Of a DNA stretch of 64,000 bases, positions 1 to 8,375 are shown piece after piece; positions within the stretch are counted from its first letter, which is position 1, and every line of letters starts with the position of its first letter. The notes beneath the pieces are model-generated. The model did no database searches. It was not told the origin of the DNA and saw nothing but the letters and a program-made list of their open reading frames with translations. The stretch lies in assembly GCF_014243395.1 (NCBI RefSeq), contig NZ_JACLCP010000002.1, positions 372,001 to 436,000 of the forward strand. The letters run 5' to 3'. The DNA comes from Winogradskyella flava. Its GTDB lineage: Bacteria; Bacteroidota; Bacteroidia; Flavobacteriales; Flavobacteriaceae. A program made the translations under genes and the position numbers.

Positions 1-1
1 A

Positions 2-577
2 TCATTTAGTGGTGCATTTCTATTAGCATTAACACTTTTTGATTTATTGCCAGAAGTGTATCATCATTTAGAAGCTAAACAAACTGGTTTCTTTATAATG
101 TGTGGAATATTATTACAAATTATTCTAGAGTTCTTATCGCAAGGCGCAGAACACGGTCACGTGCAAACACATAAAGAAGATAAAAAATTTCCCTGGGTAT
201 TATTTATAAGTTTATGTATCCATAGTTTTTTAGAAGGGTTTCCTATTCATCATTACAATGATATGGTGTACGGTATACTAATTCATAAAATCCCTATAGC
301 CACATTAATAACCACCTTTTTATTACAGTCTAGTTCTAGTAAGCTACAGATCGCTGCATTCTTGGTGGTGTTTATGATAATGACACCATTGGGCTCATTT
401 ATATCTAATAATATGGTCCTGGCTACTGAATATATAAATTATATTAATGCTATAGTCATCGGTATATTTTTACATATTGCTACTACTATTCTATTTGAAA
501 CTAGTGAAGGCCATACGTTTAATTTATCCAAGCTGGTGGTGATATGTTTTGGTGTATTCATTGCTAATTTGATCTAA
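2..577 (+). CDS. ZIP-family metal transporter (5' end outside window)
   Basis: The frame is open from base 2, so the true start lies upstream and only the C-terminal ~191 residues are visible. Several hydrophobic segments can be seen. The first, rich in Leu and ending DLLPEVYHH, resembles the TM1-2 turn of ZIP proteins. HSFLEG (near 225-240) matches the metal-site motif of TM4, and HKIPIA (near 285-300) sits where TM5 carries HEIPEG-like residues. A His-rich loop (HGHVQTH) lies between, as is usual for the family. ZIP proteins bring Zn, Fe or Mn into the cytoplasm through the inner membrane; the metal cannot be told from this. The TM5 motif lacks the usual Glu, so substrate or activity may differ. 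The gene ends before an unrelated cassette region. Confidence 0.72.
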   Translation, partial: SFSGAFLLALTLFDLLPEVYHHLEAKQTGFFIMCGILLQIILEFLSQGAEHGHVQTHKEDKKFPWVLFISLCIHSFLEGFPIHHYNDMVYGILIHKIPIATLITTFLLQSSSSKLQIAAFLVVFMIMTPLGSFISNNMVLATEYINYINAIVIGIFLHIATTILFETSEGHTFNLSKLVVICFGVFIANLI

Positions 578-585
578 AAGTTCTG

Positions 586-611
586 ATCACAATAATCACG
601 TCAATTGTGAT
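586..611. repeat. Stem-loop downstream of the ZIP gene
   Basis: Eight-base perfect inverted repeat ATCACAAT/ATTGTGAT around a 10-base loop, 9 bases after the ZIP stop. No T-run follows, so it is not a typical intrinsic terminator. The rest of the gap (612-707) shows nothing recognisable before the attC-like repeat begins. Confidence 0.4.
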
Positions 612-707
612 ACCAATGGCAAAAAGAATTAAATCAAATCATAATTGAGCTTAAGAGGGACCTTAGAAACATTTCTTGAAAAATATTGCTTAATATAAAC
701 TTGCCTC

Positions 708-832
708 AACACCATGTATAATTAATTGTAAGAGTATCGCTTGCTATTCGTAAAATTCTCCGAATTTTCCCCAGACTCATCCCATTTTGCTATCTTAGTT
801 CTAGCCAACGCAACTCCATACTAGAATATCTT
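708..832 (+). repeat. attC-like cassette repeat, copy 1 (degenerate)
   Basis: Begins CTCAACACCATGTATAATTA, the left end of the repeat seen elsewhere. It continues with a GAAAATYC-type central hairpin (AAAATTCTCCGAATTTT), then the promoter-like TTTGCTATCTTAG, then GCCAACGCAACTCCATAC, and ends CTTGAACG just before the HAD gene. It reads in the direction of the downstream + strand gene. Both ends have drifted from the consensus, so this is probably an old copy. Confidence 0.55.
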
Positions 833-863
833 GAACGTAAGCTGAAGAGCCGACTCAAATTAA

Positions 864-1523
864 ATGAATCAATTATTAATTTTCGATTTAGACGATACTC
901 TTTTTGAGACAAAATCAATTAGTAAAACGTCGGTCAAACCGATTTTTGACCAGTTTGAGCGTTTATTGATAAATAGCTATGGAAAGGAAATGACCGAAAA
1001 TATCGTTTCTGAATTATGGAAGTTTCCATTTGATTTTGTAGCTCAAAAATATTTATTCGACAATACACTGAATTCAGAATTTGCACGCCTAGTAAATCAA
1101 TATGAATATCAACTAAATATTAAAACCTTCGAAGATTTTGGAATTGTTCAAAATTTACGACAAGAGAAAATATTAGTAACAACTGGATTTCTTAAACTAC
1201 AAAATGCCAAAATTCGTGATTTAGGAATAGAAAAAGATTTTGCCGAAATTTATATTGATGACCTACTTGACCCAAAAAGAATTCATAAGCAAGGCATTTT
1301 TAAAAATATCCTTTTAAAAAAGAATATTAATCCCAATTTAATTTATGTAATTGGAGACAACCCCAATTCCGAACTAAAAGCAGGATTTGAACTCAATTTA
1401 AATACAGTACAAGTTTCGAAATTCGGACAAGAAAAATCTGAATATGCTCATTATTGCATAACGGGCTTTGATGAACTCAAAACAATTCTGAAACAGAAAG
1501 CCTGCATACAGCACTCTTTATAA
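864..1523 (+). CDS. HAD-superfamily hydrolase
   Basis: 219 aa, soluble. HAD motif I is LLIFDLDDTLFET (residues 4-16, nucleophile Asp 8 or so), motif II is VTTG (near 109) and motif IV is GDNPNSELKAG (near 165). The order and spacing fit a small phosphatase of the HAD superfamily with an alpha-helical cap between motifs I and II. The substrate is not predictable; related proteins act on sugar phosphates, nucleotides or phosphoglycolate. The gene lies alone between two copies of the attC-like repeat and reads in the same direction as the repeat, so it looks like a cassette gene. Its stop is followed at once by repeat copy 2. Confidence 0.75.
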   Translation: MNQLLIFDLDDTLFETKSISKTSVKPIFDQFERLLINSYGKEMTENIVSELWKFPFDFVAQKYLFDNTLNSEFARLVNQYEYQLNIKTFEDFGIVQNLRQEKILVTTGFLKLQNAKIRDLGIEKDFAEIYIDDLLDPKRIHKQGIFKNILLKKNINPNLIYVIGDNPNSELKAGFELNLNTVQVSKFGQEKSEYAHYCITGFDELKTILKQKACIQHSL

Positions 1524-1647
1524 TGCATTGCTAGTAATCGCTTACTTACGACAATTGCTTGCACTTGTGTCCGCTAGAATTTTCTATCTGTGATTTGTTT
1601 GTTAACTTAGTCGCTAAACCGCGCAACCAACCATACACAAACATGTT
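1515..1647 (+). repeat. attC-like cassette repeat, copy 2
   Basis: Recognisable parts in order: ATTGCTAG near 1526, ACTTACGA, a central CTAGAATTTTCTATCTG near 1574, TTTGTTAACTTAG, CCGCGCAACCAACCATACAC, and the end AACATG|TTGAAGG at 1641-1651. It is the reverse complement of the copies at 45-57 kb, as expected because the genes here are on the + strand. The left end overlaps the HAD gene stop. Confidence 0.7.
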
Positions 1648-1674
1648 GAAGGTAATTAAAACCAATCTTTACGA

Positions 1675-2376
1675 ATGAATGACTATTTAATAATTATACT
1701 GATTGTACTGCTTTATTTTTCGCCAGTATTTTATCAATTATACTTATTATTAAAAGAACGAAAAGAAGAGAACAAAAAACTGCTCAAAAGGTTATTGCGT
1801 TTTACAAAATATAGTTTTTTAATTCTAATTTTTACTGGAGTTGTGTTTGGAATTTTAAGTCATACAAACTACTTGAATTACCAAAAACCTATGACTTTTG
1901 ATAAGTACGACCAAATCACATTTCAGAACTTCCGAGGTTTGGAATTTTTTAAAAAATCACTGTATGGAAATGAACGATTTGCATATGTCGTAACATCAAT
2001 AGATAGTGAAATTGATGATAATTCTGTAACTATACAATCTTTATTCTATCCTTCACGCTCTTTCGTTTATAAAAAAAACACGAATAGTACAGAACTCTTA
2101 ACTCACGAAAAGTATCACATCAAAATCACAGAATTGTTTGCTCGTAAAGCAAAACAAGAAATATCTGATTTAGAGGTTTTAGATAAAAACAAAATCGAGG
2201 GAATAATAAAAGATGTAAAGGCAAAAGAAAGAGCTTTTCAAAAAGAATATGATTACAATACTTTTCACAGTTATGTATTAAGTGAACAAAAAAGATACGA
2301 GAAAGAAGTTGATAGTTTATTAACTTCGCTAAATCAATACGAAAATCCAAAAATAATAATTAATGACAAAGACTAA
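1675..2376 (+). CDS. Membrane-anchored protein of unknown function
   Basis: 233 aa. Two hydrophobic segments near residues 3-27 and 47-66 are separated by a basic, Lys/Arg/Glu-rich stretch, so a short cytoplasmic loop is likely. The remaining ~165 residues are hydrophilic, and the C-terminal half is Lys/Glu-rich and probably helical. No catalytic motif or family is recognised. The ATG start sits 27 bases after the end of an attC-like repeat. The end overlaps the next gene by 14 bases, so the two are probably translated together and share a cassette. Confidence 0.6.
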   Translation: MNDYLIIILIVLLYFSPVFYQLYLLLKERKEENKKLLKRLLRFTKYSFLILIFTGVVFGILSHTNYLNYQKPMTFDKYDQITFQNFRGLEFFKKSLYGNERFAYVVTSIDSEIDDNSVTIQSLFYPSRSFVYKKNTNSTELLTHEKYHIKITELFARKAKQEISDLEVLDKNKIEGIIKDVKAKERAFQKEYDYNTFHSYVLSEQKRYEKEVDSLLTSLNQYENPKIIINDKD

Positions 2377-3124
2377 ATATATTCTTATAGCATTAGTTCT
2401 CATAACATTTACTAATTGCAAAACAGAGAAAAATGAATACCCATTAGATAAAAGATATTGGGATACAAAAGACTATAAAGATGTAATCCTTAATTTAAGA
2501 TTTGGTTATGAAGACGATGAAAAGAAACCAACTTTTGATAATCCAGAACAAAGAATAATCGTTGAAAAATTAACTGACGAGCACAATTTTAAAATAGTGC
2601 TTAAAGACAATGAATTAGGCATAAAACATCGGAATGCAGTTGCAACAGAATTCTTTGAGCGTTGGAAAGATATGCATCAAATTTACCAAGCAACTGACCG
2701 AAAGGATATGTATGTCTATGACATAGAAATGTTGGCTGTTTGGCAATATGGTTTGAGTTTGCAACTTGACTATTTTAAATTAGGAAATGAGGAAATATTA
2801 GAAAGTGCAGACGACCCAAATTCTGCAAGAGTTAAGAATGTTATTAATTCGAACATAAGAACTTTAATTGACAATTATGTTATTTATTTGGATGAGATAA
2901 AGGAAGAAAAGGCGTTTTCCGATAAAGGAAAAACTAAACTTGCTGACGGAATAGATAAGTACTTTACCCAACTAATTGAACTTTATCCAGACGCAAATTA
3001 TAGCGGAATGAAAAAGAAAGCGGAATTGATGTTTAAAAAGAGTGAATCGGACAAAATTAAATCGTCTCTGACAAAATTAATTGAGTTAATCGATTCAAAA
3101 CATAAAACGGAAACAGAAGAATAA
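2363..3124 (+). CDS. Lipoprotein of unknown function
   Basis: 253 aa. The N-terminus is a lipoprotein signal: Lys residues, a hydrophobic core, then LITFTNC with Cys 19 as the lipidation site. The mature part is hydrophilic and rich in Lys, Asp and Glu, and mostly predicted helical by eye. It has no recognised domain. The start overlaps the upstream membrane gene by 14 bases. The stop codon TAA (3122-3124) is the first part of the terminal box of the following attC-like repeat, so the gene runs right up to the cassette end. It may be exported together with its partner, but nothing shows a function. Confidence 0.6.
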   Translation: MTKTKYILIALVLITFTNCKTEKNEYPLDKRYWDTKDYKDVILNLRFGYEDDEKKPTFDNPEQRIIVEKLTDEHNFKIVLKDNELGIKHRNAVATEFFERWKDMHQIYQATDRKDMYVYDIEMLAVWQYGLSLQLDYFKLGNEEILESADDPNSARVKNVINSNIRTLIDNYVIYLDEIKEEKAFSDKGKTKLADGIDKYFTQLIELYPDANYSGMKKKAELMFKKSESDKIKSSLTKLIELIDSKHKTETEE

Positions 3125-3252
3125 CTACCTACGACACCGCGCATAATTCATTACTCTGAAACTCCTAATCGGAATTTCCTTGCCGCCTAACTATGGGTTT
3201 CTCTTTATTTGCTATCTTAGGTCTCACAATAAAATTATGCACAAATACAATG
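3122..3252 (+). repeat. attC-like cassette repeat, copy 3
   Basis: Left box TAACTACCTACGAC (3122-3135) is the near reverse complement (11 of 14 by eye) of the box GTTGAAGGTAATTA (1645-1658) at the start of the same cassette. Then come CACCGCGCATAATTCATTACT, an AATCGGAATTT remnant of the central hairpin, TTTGCTATCTTAGG near 3209 and ATGCACAAATACAATG at the right end. The right end is degenerate. Confidence 0.6.
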
Positions 3253-3277
3253 ACTGTAATTTGCGATTAAACCCTAG

Positions 3278-3718
3278 ATGATGAGATTTCTTTTACTAAT
3301 ATCCTGTTTTATGTTTTTTAGATGTCATACATCTGAAAAGACTTCTGAAATGGAACAATGGAAATCTGAAATCATAGCAGTCGAAAAAGCTTTTAATGAT
3401 ATGGCTCAAAAAGATGGATTGACTAAAGCATTTGAACATTATGCTGCAGAAAATGGCGCCATTAGAAGAGGTAAGAAAATAATTAAAGGAAAAAAAGCAA
3501 TTGGTGAGTGGTACAAAAAGGACGTTAGACCTAATGAGTCGCTTTCCTGGTCACCCACTTTTGTCGATGTTAGCAAGTATGGTGATATGGCATATACTTA
3601 TGGAGATTATACTTTTACTTATCAAGATTCTTTAGGAACTAAGAAAGAAAATAAAGGCATTTTTCACACTGTCTGGAAAAGACAACAAGATGGATCTTGG
3701 AAATTTGTTTACGATTAG
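3278..3718 (+). CDS. SnoaL/DUF4440-like (NTF2-fold) lipoprotein
   Basis: 146 aa. The N-terminus is a short signal ending FFRC (Cys 16), so it is a probable lipoprotein. The mature part has the order of an NTF2-fold, DUF4440-type protein: an amphipathic helix with EKAFNDMAQKDGLTKAFEHY, a middle IKGKKAIGEWY, and C-terminal strands with GDMAYTYGDYTF, TVWKRQQDGSWKFVYD. Length fits this family. Such proteins bind small ligands or are catalytically inert; the partner is unknown. It stands alone, 117 bases before a methyltransferase gene. Confidence 0.75.
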   Translation: MMRFLLLISCFMFFRCHTSEKTSEMEQWKSEIIAVEKAFNDMAQKDGLTKAFEHYAAENGAIRRGKKIIKGKKAIGEWYKKDVRPNESLSWSPTFVDVSKYGDMAYTYGDYTFTYQDSLGTKKENKGIFHTVWKRQQDGSWKFVYD

Positions 3719-3835
3719 CAGTTTTTCAACCAACATGTATAGTTCATGCCTCTAGATGCACTAAAATTTATCGATCTTTAAACTATATCCATTTTATAAC
3801 ACTCGCACTGCTTATATCGAAGACCAACATTACCA

Positions 3836-4498
3836 ATGAAAGAAACAATTTTTGAAAAAGTAGATCATTACTTAAGTGAAATCTTCTCTTTAGAGGATGA
3901 TATCCTCAAAGACACCGAATCCTCAATAGTCGAAAATGGAATGCCAGAACATTCCGTTTCATCTAATCAAGGTCAATTTTTGTATTTGCTTGCTAAAATG
4001 TGTAATGCTAAAAACATTATAGAGATTGGAACTTTAGGAGGCTATAGTAGTATTTGGTTAGGTAGAGCGATAAATGGACAAGGAAAAGTCATATCGATCG
4101 AAATCGACAAGGATTTTGCAGAAGTGGCTAAACGGAATATTGAAAAAGCTGGGCTTACAAATACGGTAGAAGTAAAAACTGGTCGCGCTTTGGATGTCCT
4201 GAACCAAATAGACTTGAAAGGAAAATCTGTAGATCTATTTTTTATGGATGCAGACAAACCAAATTACGTAGCCTATTTTGATTGGGCCTTGAAAAATGCA
4301 CGAAAGGGTTCTTTAATCATAGCAGATAATGTCATTCGAGAGGGAAAAGTGCTGGATCAAAATAGTACTGATGAAAAAGTTGTTGGTGTGAGAGCTTACA
4401 ATCAAATGCTTGCCAAAAATAACAAGGTTGTCTCTTCTGTTTTACAACAGGTTGGAATAAAAGATTATGATGGCATTGCTATATCACTCGTAAAATAA
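3836..4498 (+). CDS. Class I O-methyltransferase (CCoAOMT type)
   Basis: 220 aa, soluble. The SAM-binding motif I is IIEIGTLGGYSSIWLG (near residues 61-76). It is followed by an acidic strand end (VISIEID), and DLFFMDADKPNYVAYFDWAL (near 133-152) carries the Asp residues that bind the divalent metal in caffeoyl-CoA-type O-methyltransferases. IIADNVIREGKV is the usual next block. Length and motif order match bacterial members of this family, which methylate catechol-like hydroxyl groups on varied small molecules. The natural substrate cannot be told. The next gene is a VOC-fold protein 70 bases on, in the same direction. Confidence 0.88.
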   Translation: MKETIFEKVDHYLSEIFSLEDDILKDTESSIVENGMPEHSVSSNQGQFLYLLAKMCNAKNIIEIGTLGGYSSIWLGRAINGQGKVISIEIDKDFAEVAKRNIEKAGLTNTVEVKTGRALDVLNQIDLKGKSVDLFFMDADKPNYVAYFDWALKNARKGSLIIADNVIREGKVLDQNSTDEKVVGVRAYNQMLAKNNKVVSSVLQQVGIKDYDGIAISLVK

Positions 4499-4568
4499 AG
4501 GCCTATATCGTGCAATGTCTTTCAATACTTTTTTAAAATCAATTTTATCTCAACTTAAATCTTAATAC

Positions 4569-4952
4569 ATGCTTACTTTTTCATTTAACCATATAGCGCT
4601 TTCCGTAAAAGATGTCGACAAATCTGTTGAATTTTATCAGAACGTGTTTCTTCTCAAAGACATTGAGAATACTGCTTCAAACTCAAAAACGCGATGGTTA
4701 GCTTTAAGCGGCGACATACAGCTTCATTTGATTCCTCGTCCAAATTCTGAAATAAAAACAGATAAAGCCGTGCATTTTGCTTTGGCCACTTCGGACTTAA
4801 ATTCGTTTATAAAAAGACTGGTGGATTTAAAAATTGAATATTCGGACTGGCTTAACACGCCAAACAAGGACTACATCAGAAAAGATGGTATCAAACAGAT
4901 TTATTTTCAAGATCCAAATGGTTATTGGATAGAGATCAATAACGCCGTTTAA
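4569..4952 (+). CDS. VOC-family (glyoxalase-fold) protein
   Basis: 127 aa. It starts with the typical FNHIALSVKDVDKSVEFYQNVF of vicinal-oxygen-chelate proteins. The two beta-alpha-beta-beta-beta halves are visible; the second ends YFQDPNGYWIEINN, and the last Glu is the usual metal ligand. His 8 and the His of IQLHLIP are further candidate ligands, and so is the His in AVHFALAT. Family members isomerise, cleave or sequester small molecules such as methylglyoxal adducts or antibiotics. Residues alone do not decide which. Confidence 0.82.
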   Translation: MLTFSFNHIALSVKDVDKSVEFYQNVFLLKDIENTASNSKTRWLALSGDIQLHLIPRPNSEIKTDKAVHFALATSDLNSFIKRLVDLKIEYSDWLNTPNKDYIRKDGIKQIYFQDPNGYWIEINNAV

Positions 4953-5085
4953 TAGCATTTAGGCCTGAATGTATTGTCCCAATTCTTGGTTAATTACCCA
5001 TTAGAATTTGTGTGTAATTTATTATCTTTCGGCAAGAAGTATCTTCAAAAAACCAATTAAACAAAATATTTGCAATCAAAGCGCT

Positions 5086-6771
5086 ATGACAAAAAAACCA
5101 TTGACCTATATAAGTCTTTTTAGTAGCGCAGGCATTGGATGCTACGGCTTTAAAAAAAATGGTTTTGAGTGCATAGCAACTAATGAAATCCTAGCAAAGC
5201 GACTTAAAATACAAAGATTTAATAGTAAATGTAAGTTTGATAGTGGTTACATAAGCGGAGATATTACAAAAAGGGAGGTTAAGCAACAACTCTTGGATGA
5301 GTTAGAACTATGGAAAGAAACATATAAGATCCTATCTCCAGACGTTTTAATTGCAACGCCACCTTGCCAAGGCATGTCTGTAGCCAACCACAAAAAAAAT
5401 AACGAGAAGTCTAGAAACTCATTGGTTGTAGAATCTATTAAGTTAACCAATCAAATACGTCCAAAATATTTTGTATTTGAAAATGTAAGAGCATTTTTGA
5501 ATACGATCTGTACGGATATAGATGGTATTGACAAACCCATTAAAGAAGCTATAAGTGTTAACCTTGGAGGCGACTATAATATTCTATCTAAAATTGTAAA
5601 CTTTAAAAACTACGGTTCTAATTCTAGCAGAACAAGATCCTTGGTCATTGGCGTAAGAAAAGATATTAAACATTGTTCGCCCTACGATATTTTCCCAGAA
5701 AAGAGCAAACCAAAGACTTTGCGTCAACTTATCGGAGATTTACAACCCTTGACCAAAATGGGAGAAATCTCTAAGGACATATTTCATGCTTATCGTGAGT
5801 TTGATCAAAGAATGCTACCATGGATCGAAACATTGGAAGAAGGACAATCTGCTTTCGAAAATAAGGACTCTAGTAGAATTCCCCATAGAATTGTTAATGG
5901 AGAAATTATCTACAATAAAAGCAAGAACGGTGATAAATATGCACGTTGGTATTGGGATAAGGAAGGTCCTTGCGTACATACTAGAAACGATATTCTATCA
6001 AGTCAAAATACCGTTCACCCATCAGATAATAGGGTATTCTCCATAAGAGAATTAATGCGAATGCTGTCTATTCCCGAATCTTTCGAGTGGTCTAACATTA
6101 AAACGGAAAAGCTTAATCAACTTTCTGATTCAGAGAAAAAAGCATTTTTGAAAAAAGAAGAATTGAATATTCGTCATTGTTTGGGCGAAGCTGTTCCTAC
6201 AGGCGTATTTAAAAGTATAGCTAAGAATATCAAAAGAGCTATCAATGAGGAGTGTTTAACAAGCGCTGATCTAGAAACAACTAAGGAAGAATTTAAGCTC
6301 AATGAAACACAAAGTATTATCGACTTTGTTGAAGCGAATATTAAGAATTATGAACTATACAATGTATTATTGATTACCGAATATGCATACTCAGAAATGC
6401 AAGACACCCTAAAACAGCTCACCACAAAGGATGTTGTGTATTCTGTAATTAATGAGTTGCCAGAACTTAAAAAGAAAAAGAAGATTAGGATTCTAGAACC
6501 ATCAGTTAACATAGGTAGCTTCATCCCAATGTTATTTAACAAATATGAAGAAAAGGATGAAGTTGTTCTAGATATATACGATAATAATGAAGAGTCAATG
6601 CAAATCTTTAAAGCCCTGTTATCACTAATAAAAATACCTGACAATTCTAAAATCCACATTGTAAATCTTGAAGAAATTCATATGGATTTAACAAAAACAT
6701 ACGACATTATACTTGACAGAAAGCCTAGTCTAAAAGTTACTAAAGCTGATGTATTGCTAAAGTCGTACTGA
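5086..6771 (+). CDS. DNA (cytosine-5) methyltransferase with degenerate N6-methylase-like C-terminus
   Basis: 561 aa counted from the ATG at 5086; the frame is open further upstream (5008) but lacks a better start. The C5-methylase motifs are in order: motif I YISLFSSAGIGCYGFKKNGF, motif IV TPPCQGM with catalytic Cys near 94, motif VI FENVRA, and motif VIII SSRTRSLVIGV. A conserved block RELMRMLSIPESFEW closes the domain near 320-340. After about residue 400 a second region has ILEPSVNIGSF (near 469), which resembles motif I of N6-adenine methylases. DIILDRKPSLK (near 540) stands where NPPF would be, and the protein then stops. The second domain is therefore truncated and probably inactive. 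The neighbour at 6839 is nuclease-like, so a restriction-modification pair is likely. Confidence 0.85.
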   Translation: MTKKPLTYISLFSSAGIGCYGFKKNGFECIATNEILAKRLKIQRFNSKCKFDSGYISGDITKREVKQQLLDELELWKETYKILSPDVLIATPPCQGMSVANHKKNNEKSRNSLVVESIKLTNQIRPKYFVFENVRAFLNTICTDIDGIDKPIKEAISVNLGGDYNILSKIVNFKNYGSNSSRTRSLVIGVRKDIKHCSPYDIFPEKSKPKTLRQLIGDLQPLTKMGEISKDIFHAYREFDQRMLPWIETLEEGQSAFENKDSSRIPHRIVNGEIIYNKSKNGDKYARWYWDKEGPCVHTRNDILSSQNTVHPSDNRVFSIRELMRMLSIPESFEWSNIKTEKLNQLSDSEKKAFLKKEELNIRHCLGEAVPTGVFKSIAKNIKRAINEECLTSADLETTKEEFKLNETQSIIDFVEANIKNYELYNVLLITEYAYSEMQDTLKQLTTKDVVYSVINELPELKKKKKIRILEPSVNIGSFIPMLFNKYEEKDEVVLDIYDNNEESMQIFKALLSLIKIPDNSKIHIVNLEEIHMDLTKTYDIILDRKPSLKVTKADVLLKSY

Positions 6772-6838
6772 AGCTATAGGTTATAAAAAACGAATTGAGT
6801 ATATACATACTGGTTTCTTTTTTTTGATTTGCTTAAAG

Positions 6839-7405
6839 ATGAAAAAAATACCTCGAATAGATATCAGTGATGAGATGCGTGAATACGCAAAGATCGAGTC
6901 TAAGAAAAGAGATGCTTTCATTAAACATCATTTTGAGGTAAAGCATTTATCTTATGAGGAAAGAGATGAGCTTGGATTTATTGGAGAGTTTGCTTGCTGT
7001 CAACTTTTAGGAATTGACTGGAAACAGAATATAAGAGATACTTACCATACCATTGATGATTTCGATGTCGTCATTAAAGGAAAAAAAATCGATGTTAAAA
7101 CTGAAACTGTACCGACGGCATACGCAAGAAAAATTTTAAGGAAAGAAATTCTAGATGACGAATTATATGGAAGGCGACTTATTAATGAAGGTCAATTCGA
7201 CTTATTAAAAAAATATGATATCGTTATATTTAGTCTGTTTGCTAGGGAGCATCTGGATTTTTGGTTTCCAATAGGTTATTTAGAAACGAGTCACATCATA
7301 AATAATTATCCACCTGGTAAAGCAAGACCTGATGGTGGTACATACCCTTTTTCTGGTTGTCCAGTGCCCACATCGGTTTTAAAGCCAATTGAACAATTAA
7401 TTTAA
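6839..7405 (+). CDS. Probable PD-(D/E)xK nuclease, restriction partner of the methyltransferase
   Basis: 188 aa from the ATG at 6839; a TTG 15 bases upstream is also in frame but less likely. The pattern GFIGEFACCQLLG ... DDFDVVIKGKKIDVKTET fits a PD-(D/E)xK fold: Glu on the first helix, Asp in FDVV, then D-V-K, which is the D/E-x-K pair on the next strand. The gene follows the C5-methylase by 67 bases in the same direction. Such an order is typical of type II restriction-modification systems. I do not recognise a named enzyme family, so specificity is unknown. A phage- or plasmid-type DNA-processing nuclease is the main alternative. Confidence 0.6.
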   Translation: MKKIPRIDISDEMREYAKIESKKRDAFIKHHFEVKHLSYEERDELGFIGEFACCQLLGIDWKQNIRDTYHTIDDFDVVIKGKKIDVKTETVPTAYARKILRKEILDDELYGRRLINEGQFDLLKKYDIVIFSLFAREHLDFWFPIGYLETSHIINNYPPGKARPDGGTYPFSGCPVPTSVLKPIEQLI

Positions 7406-7591
7406 ATAATTAAACGCTTACGTCACCATGACGAACAGGTCACAAAAATAATATTTACATCTGCATATCCGCACTGTACAAAACAAGTATAGAAATCTTG
7501 AATCTCAATTATAGAGTAAATATTTATAAATAAATACCATAACTTCACCTTGATTTATAATATTCAAAGTCAATTTTCAAAATCTTTCGGC

Positions 7592-8374
7592 ATGAACAAA
7601 CGCCTCTCGCTTTCATTTATACTATTAATCTTAATTTGCTCATGTAAAGAGAAAGACGTTGAACGTAAAATCATAGCAGAAGCTAGAGCTAGCAATGAAG
7701 TCTACTTTTATGCAAATGATAGCATTAAAGTTTACGGTGACCTTTACGAAAAAGACAAATCTGCTCCTACCCTTTTAATATGTCATCAAGGTGGATCCAA
7801 TAGCAGGGCAGAGTACAAATCCATTATTCCTGAACTAGAAAAAGAGGGTTTCAATATTTTAACTATAGACCAGCGTGTAGGGGGACAATATTACTATGGT
7901 GGCCATAACCGTACTGTTGCTGAAATTTCAAAAAACGAATTTGGATATTGTGATGCCTATCCAGACATGGTTGCCGCTTTGGACTACATAAATGCTAATG
8001 GCTTTACCGGAAAAACAATACTTTGGGGAAGTAGTTATAGTGCCACTTTGGCTCTTAAACTTGCTAATAACAATCAAGATATCATCGATGGTGTTTTGGC
8101 CTTTTCTCCAGCTTCTGGCCAACCTATGGAAGGTTGCCAGCCAAATGCACACATTGAAGCATTAAAAATACCTCTACTGCTTATGAAACCAGCTTCCGAG
8201 ATGCAAAGTGAACGTTCCCAAAACCAAATAAAACTTGCAAAAGAAAATGGTCACCAGACGTATATCGCAGACAATGGCGTCCACGGATCATCGATGCTGG
8301 ATGAAGACCGTGTTGATGGTAGTTCTGCTCAAACATGGAACGTAGTTAAAACGTTTTTAGCACAATTTAAATAA
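7592..8374 (+). CDS. Alpha/beta-hydrolase lipoprotein (dienelactone hydrolase-like)
   Basis: 260 aa from the ATG at 7592; the frame extends to a TTG at 7550, but the lipoprotein signal begins at MNKRLSLS. The lipobox is LICSC. The mature protein has LLICHQGGSNSRAEY (oxyanion-hole region), ILWGSSYSATLAL with the G-x-S-x-x nucleophile elbow, LLLMKPASE (strand before the acid) and VHGSSML with the catalytic His near the end. This is the order of an alpha/beta-hydrolase. It probably works in the periplasm on an ester or peptide; the substrate is unknown. The following GIY-YIG-like gene begins one base after its stop. Confidence 0.78.
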   Translation: MNKRLSLSFILLILICSCKEKDVERKIIAEARASNEVYFYANDSIKVYGDLYEKDKSAPTLLICHQGGSNSRAEYKSIIPELEKEGFNILTIDQRVGGQYYYGGHNRTVAEISKNEFGYCDAYPDMVAALDYINANGFTGKTILWGSSYSATLALKLANNNQDIIDGVLAFSPASGQPMEGCQPNAHIEALKIPLLLMKPASEMQSERSQNQIKLAKENGHQTYIADNGVHGSSMLDEDRVDGSSAQTWNVVKTFLAQFK

Positions 8375-8375
8375 A

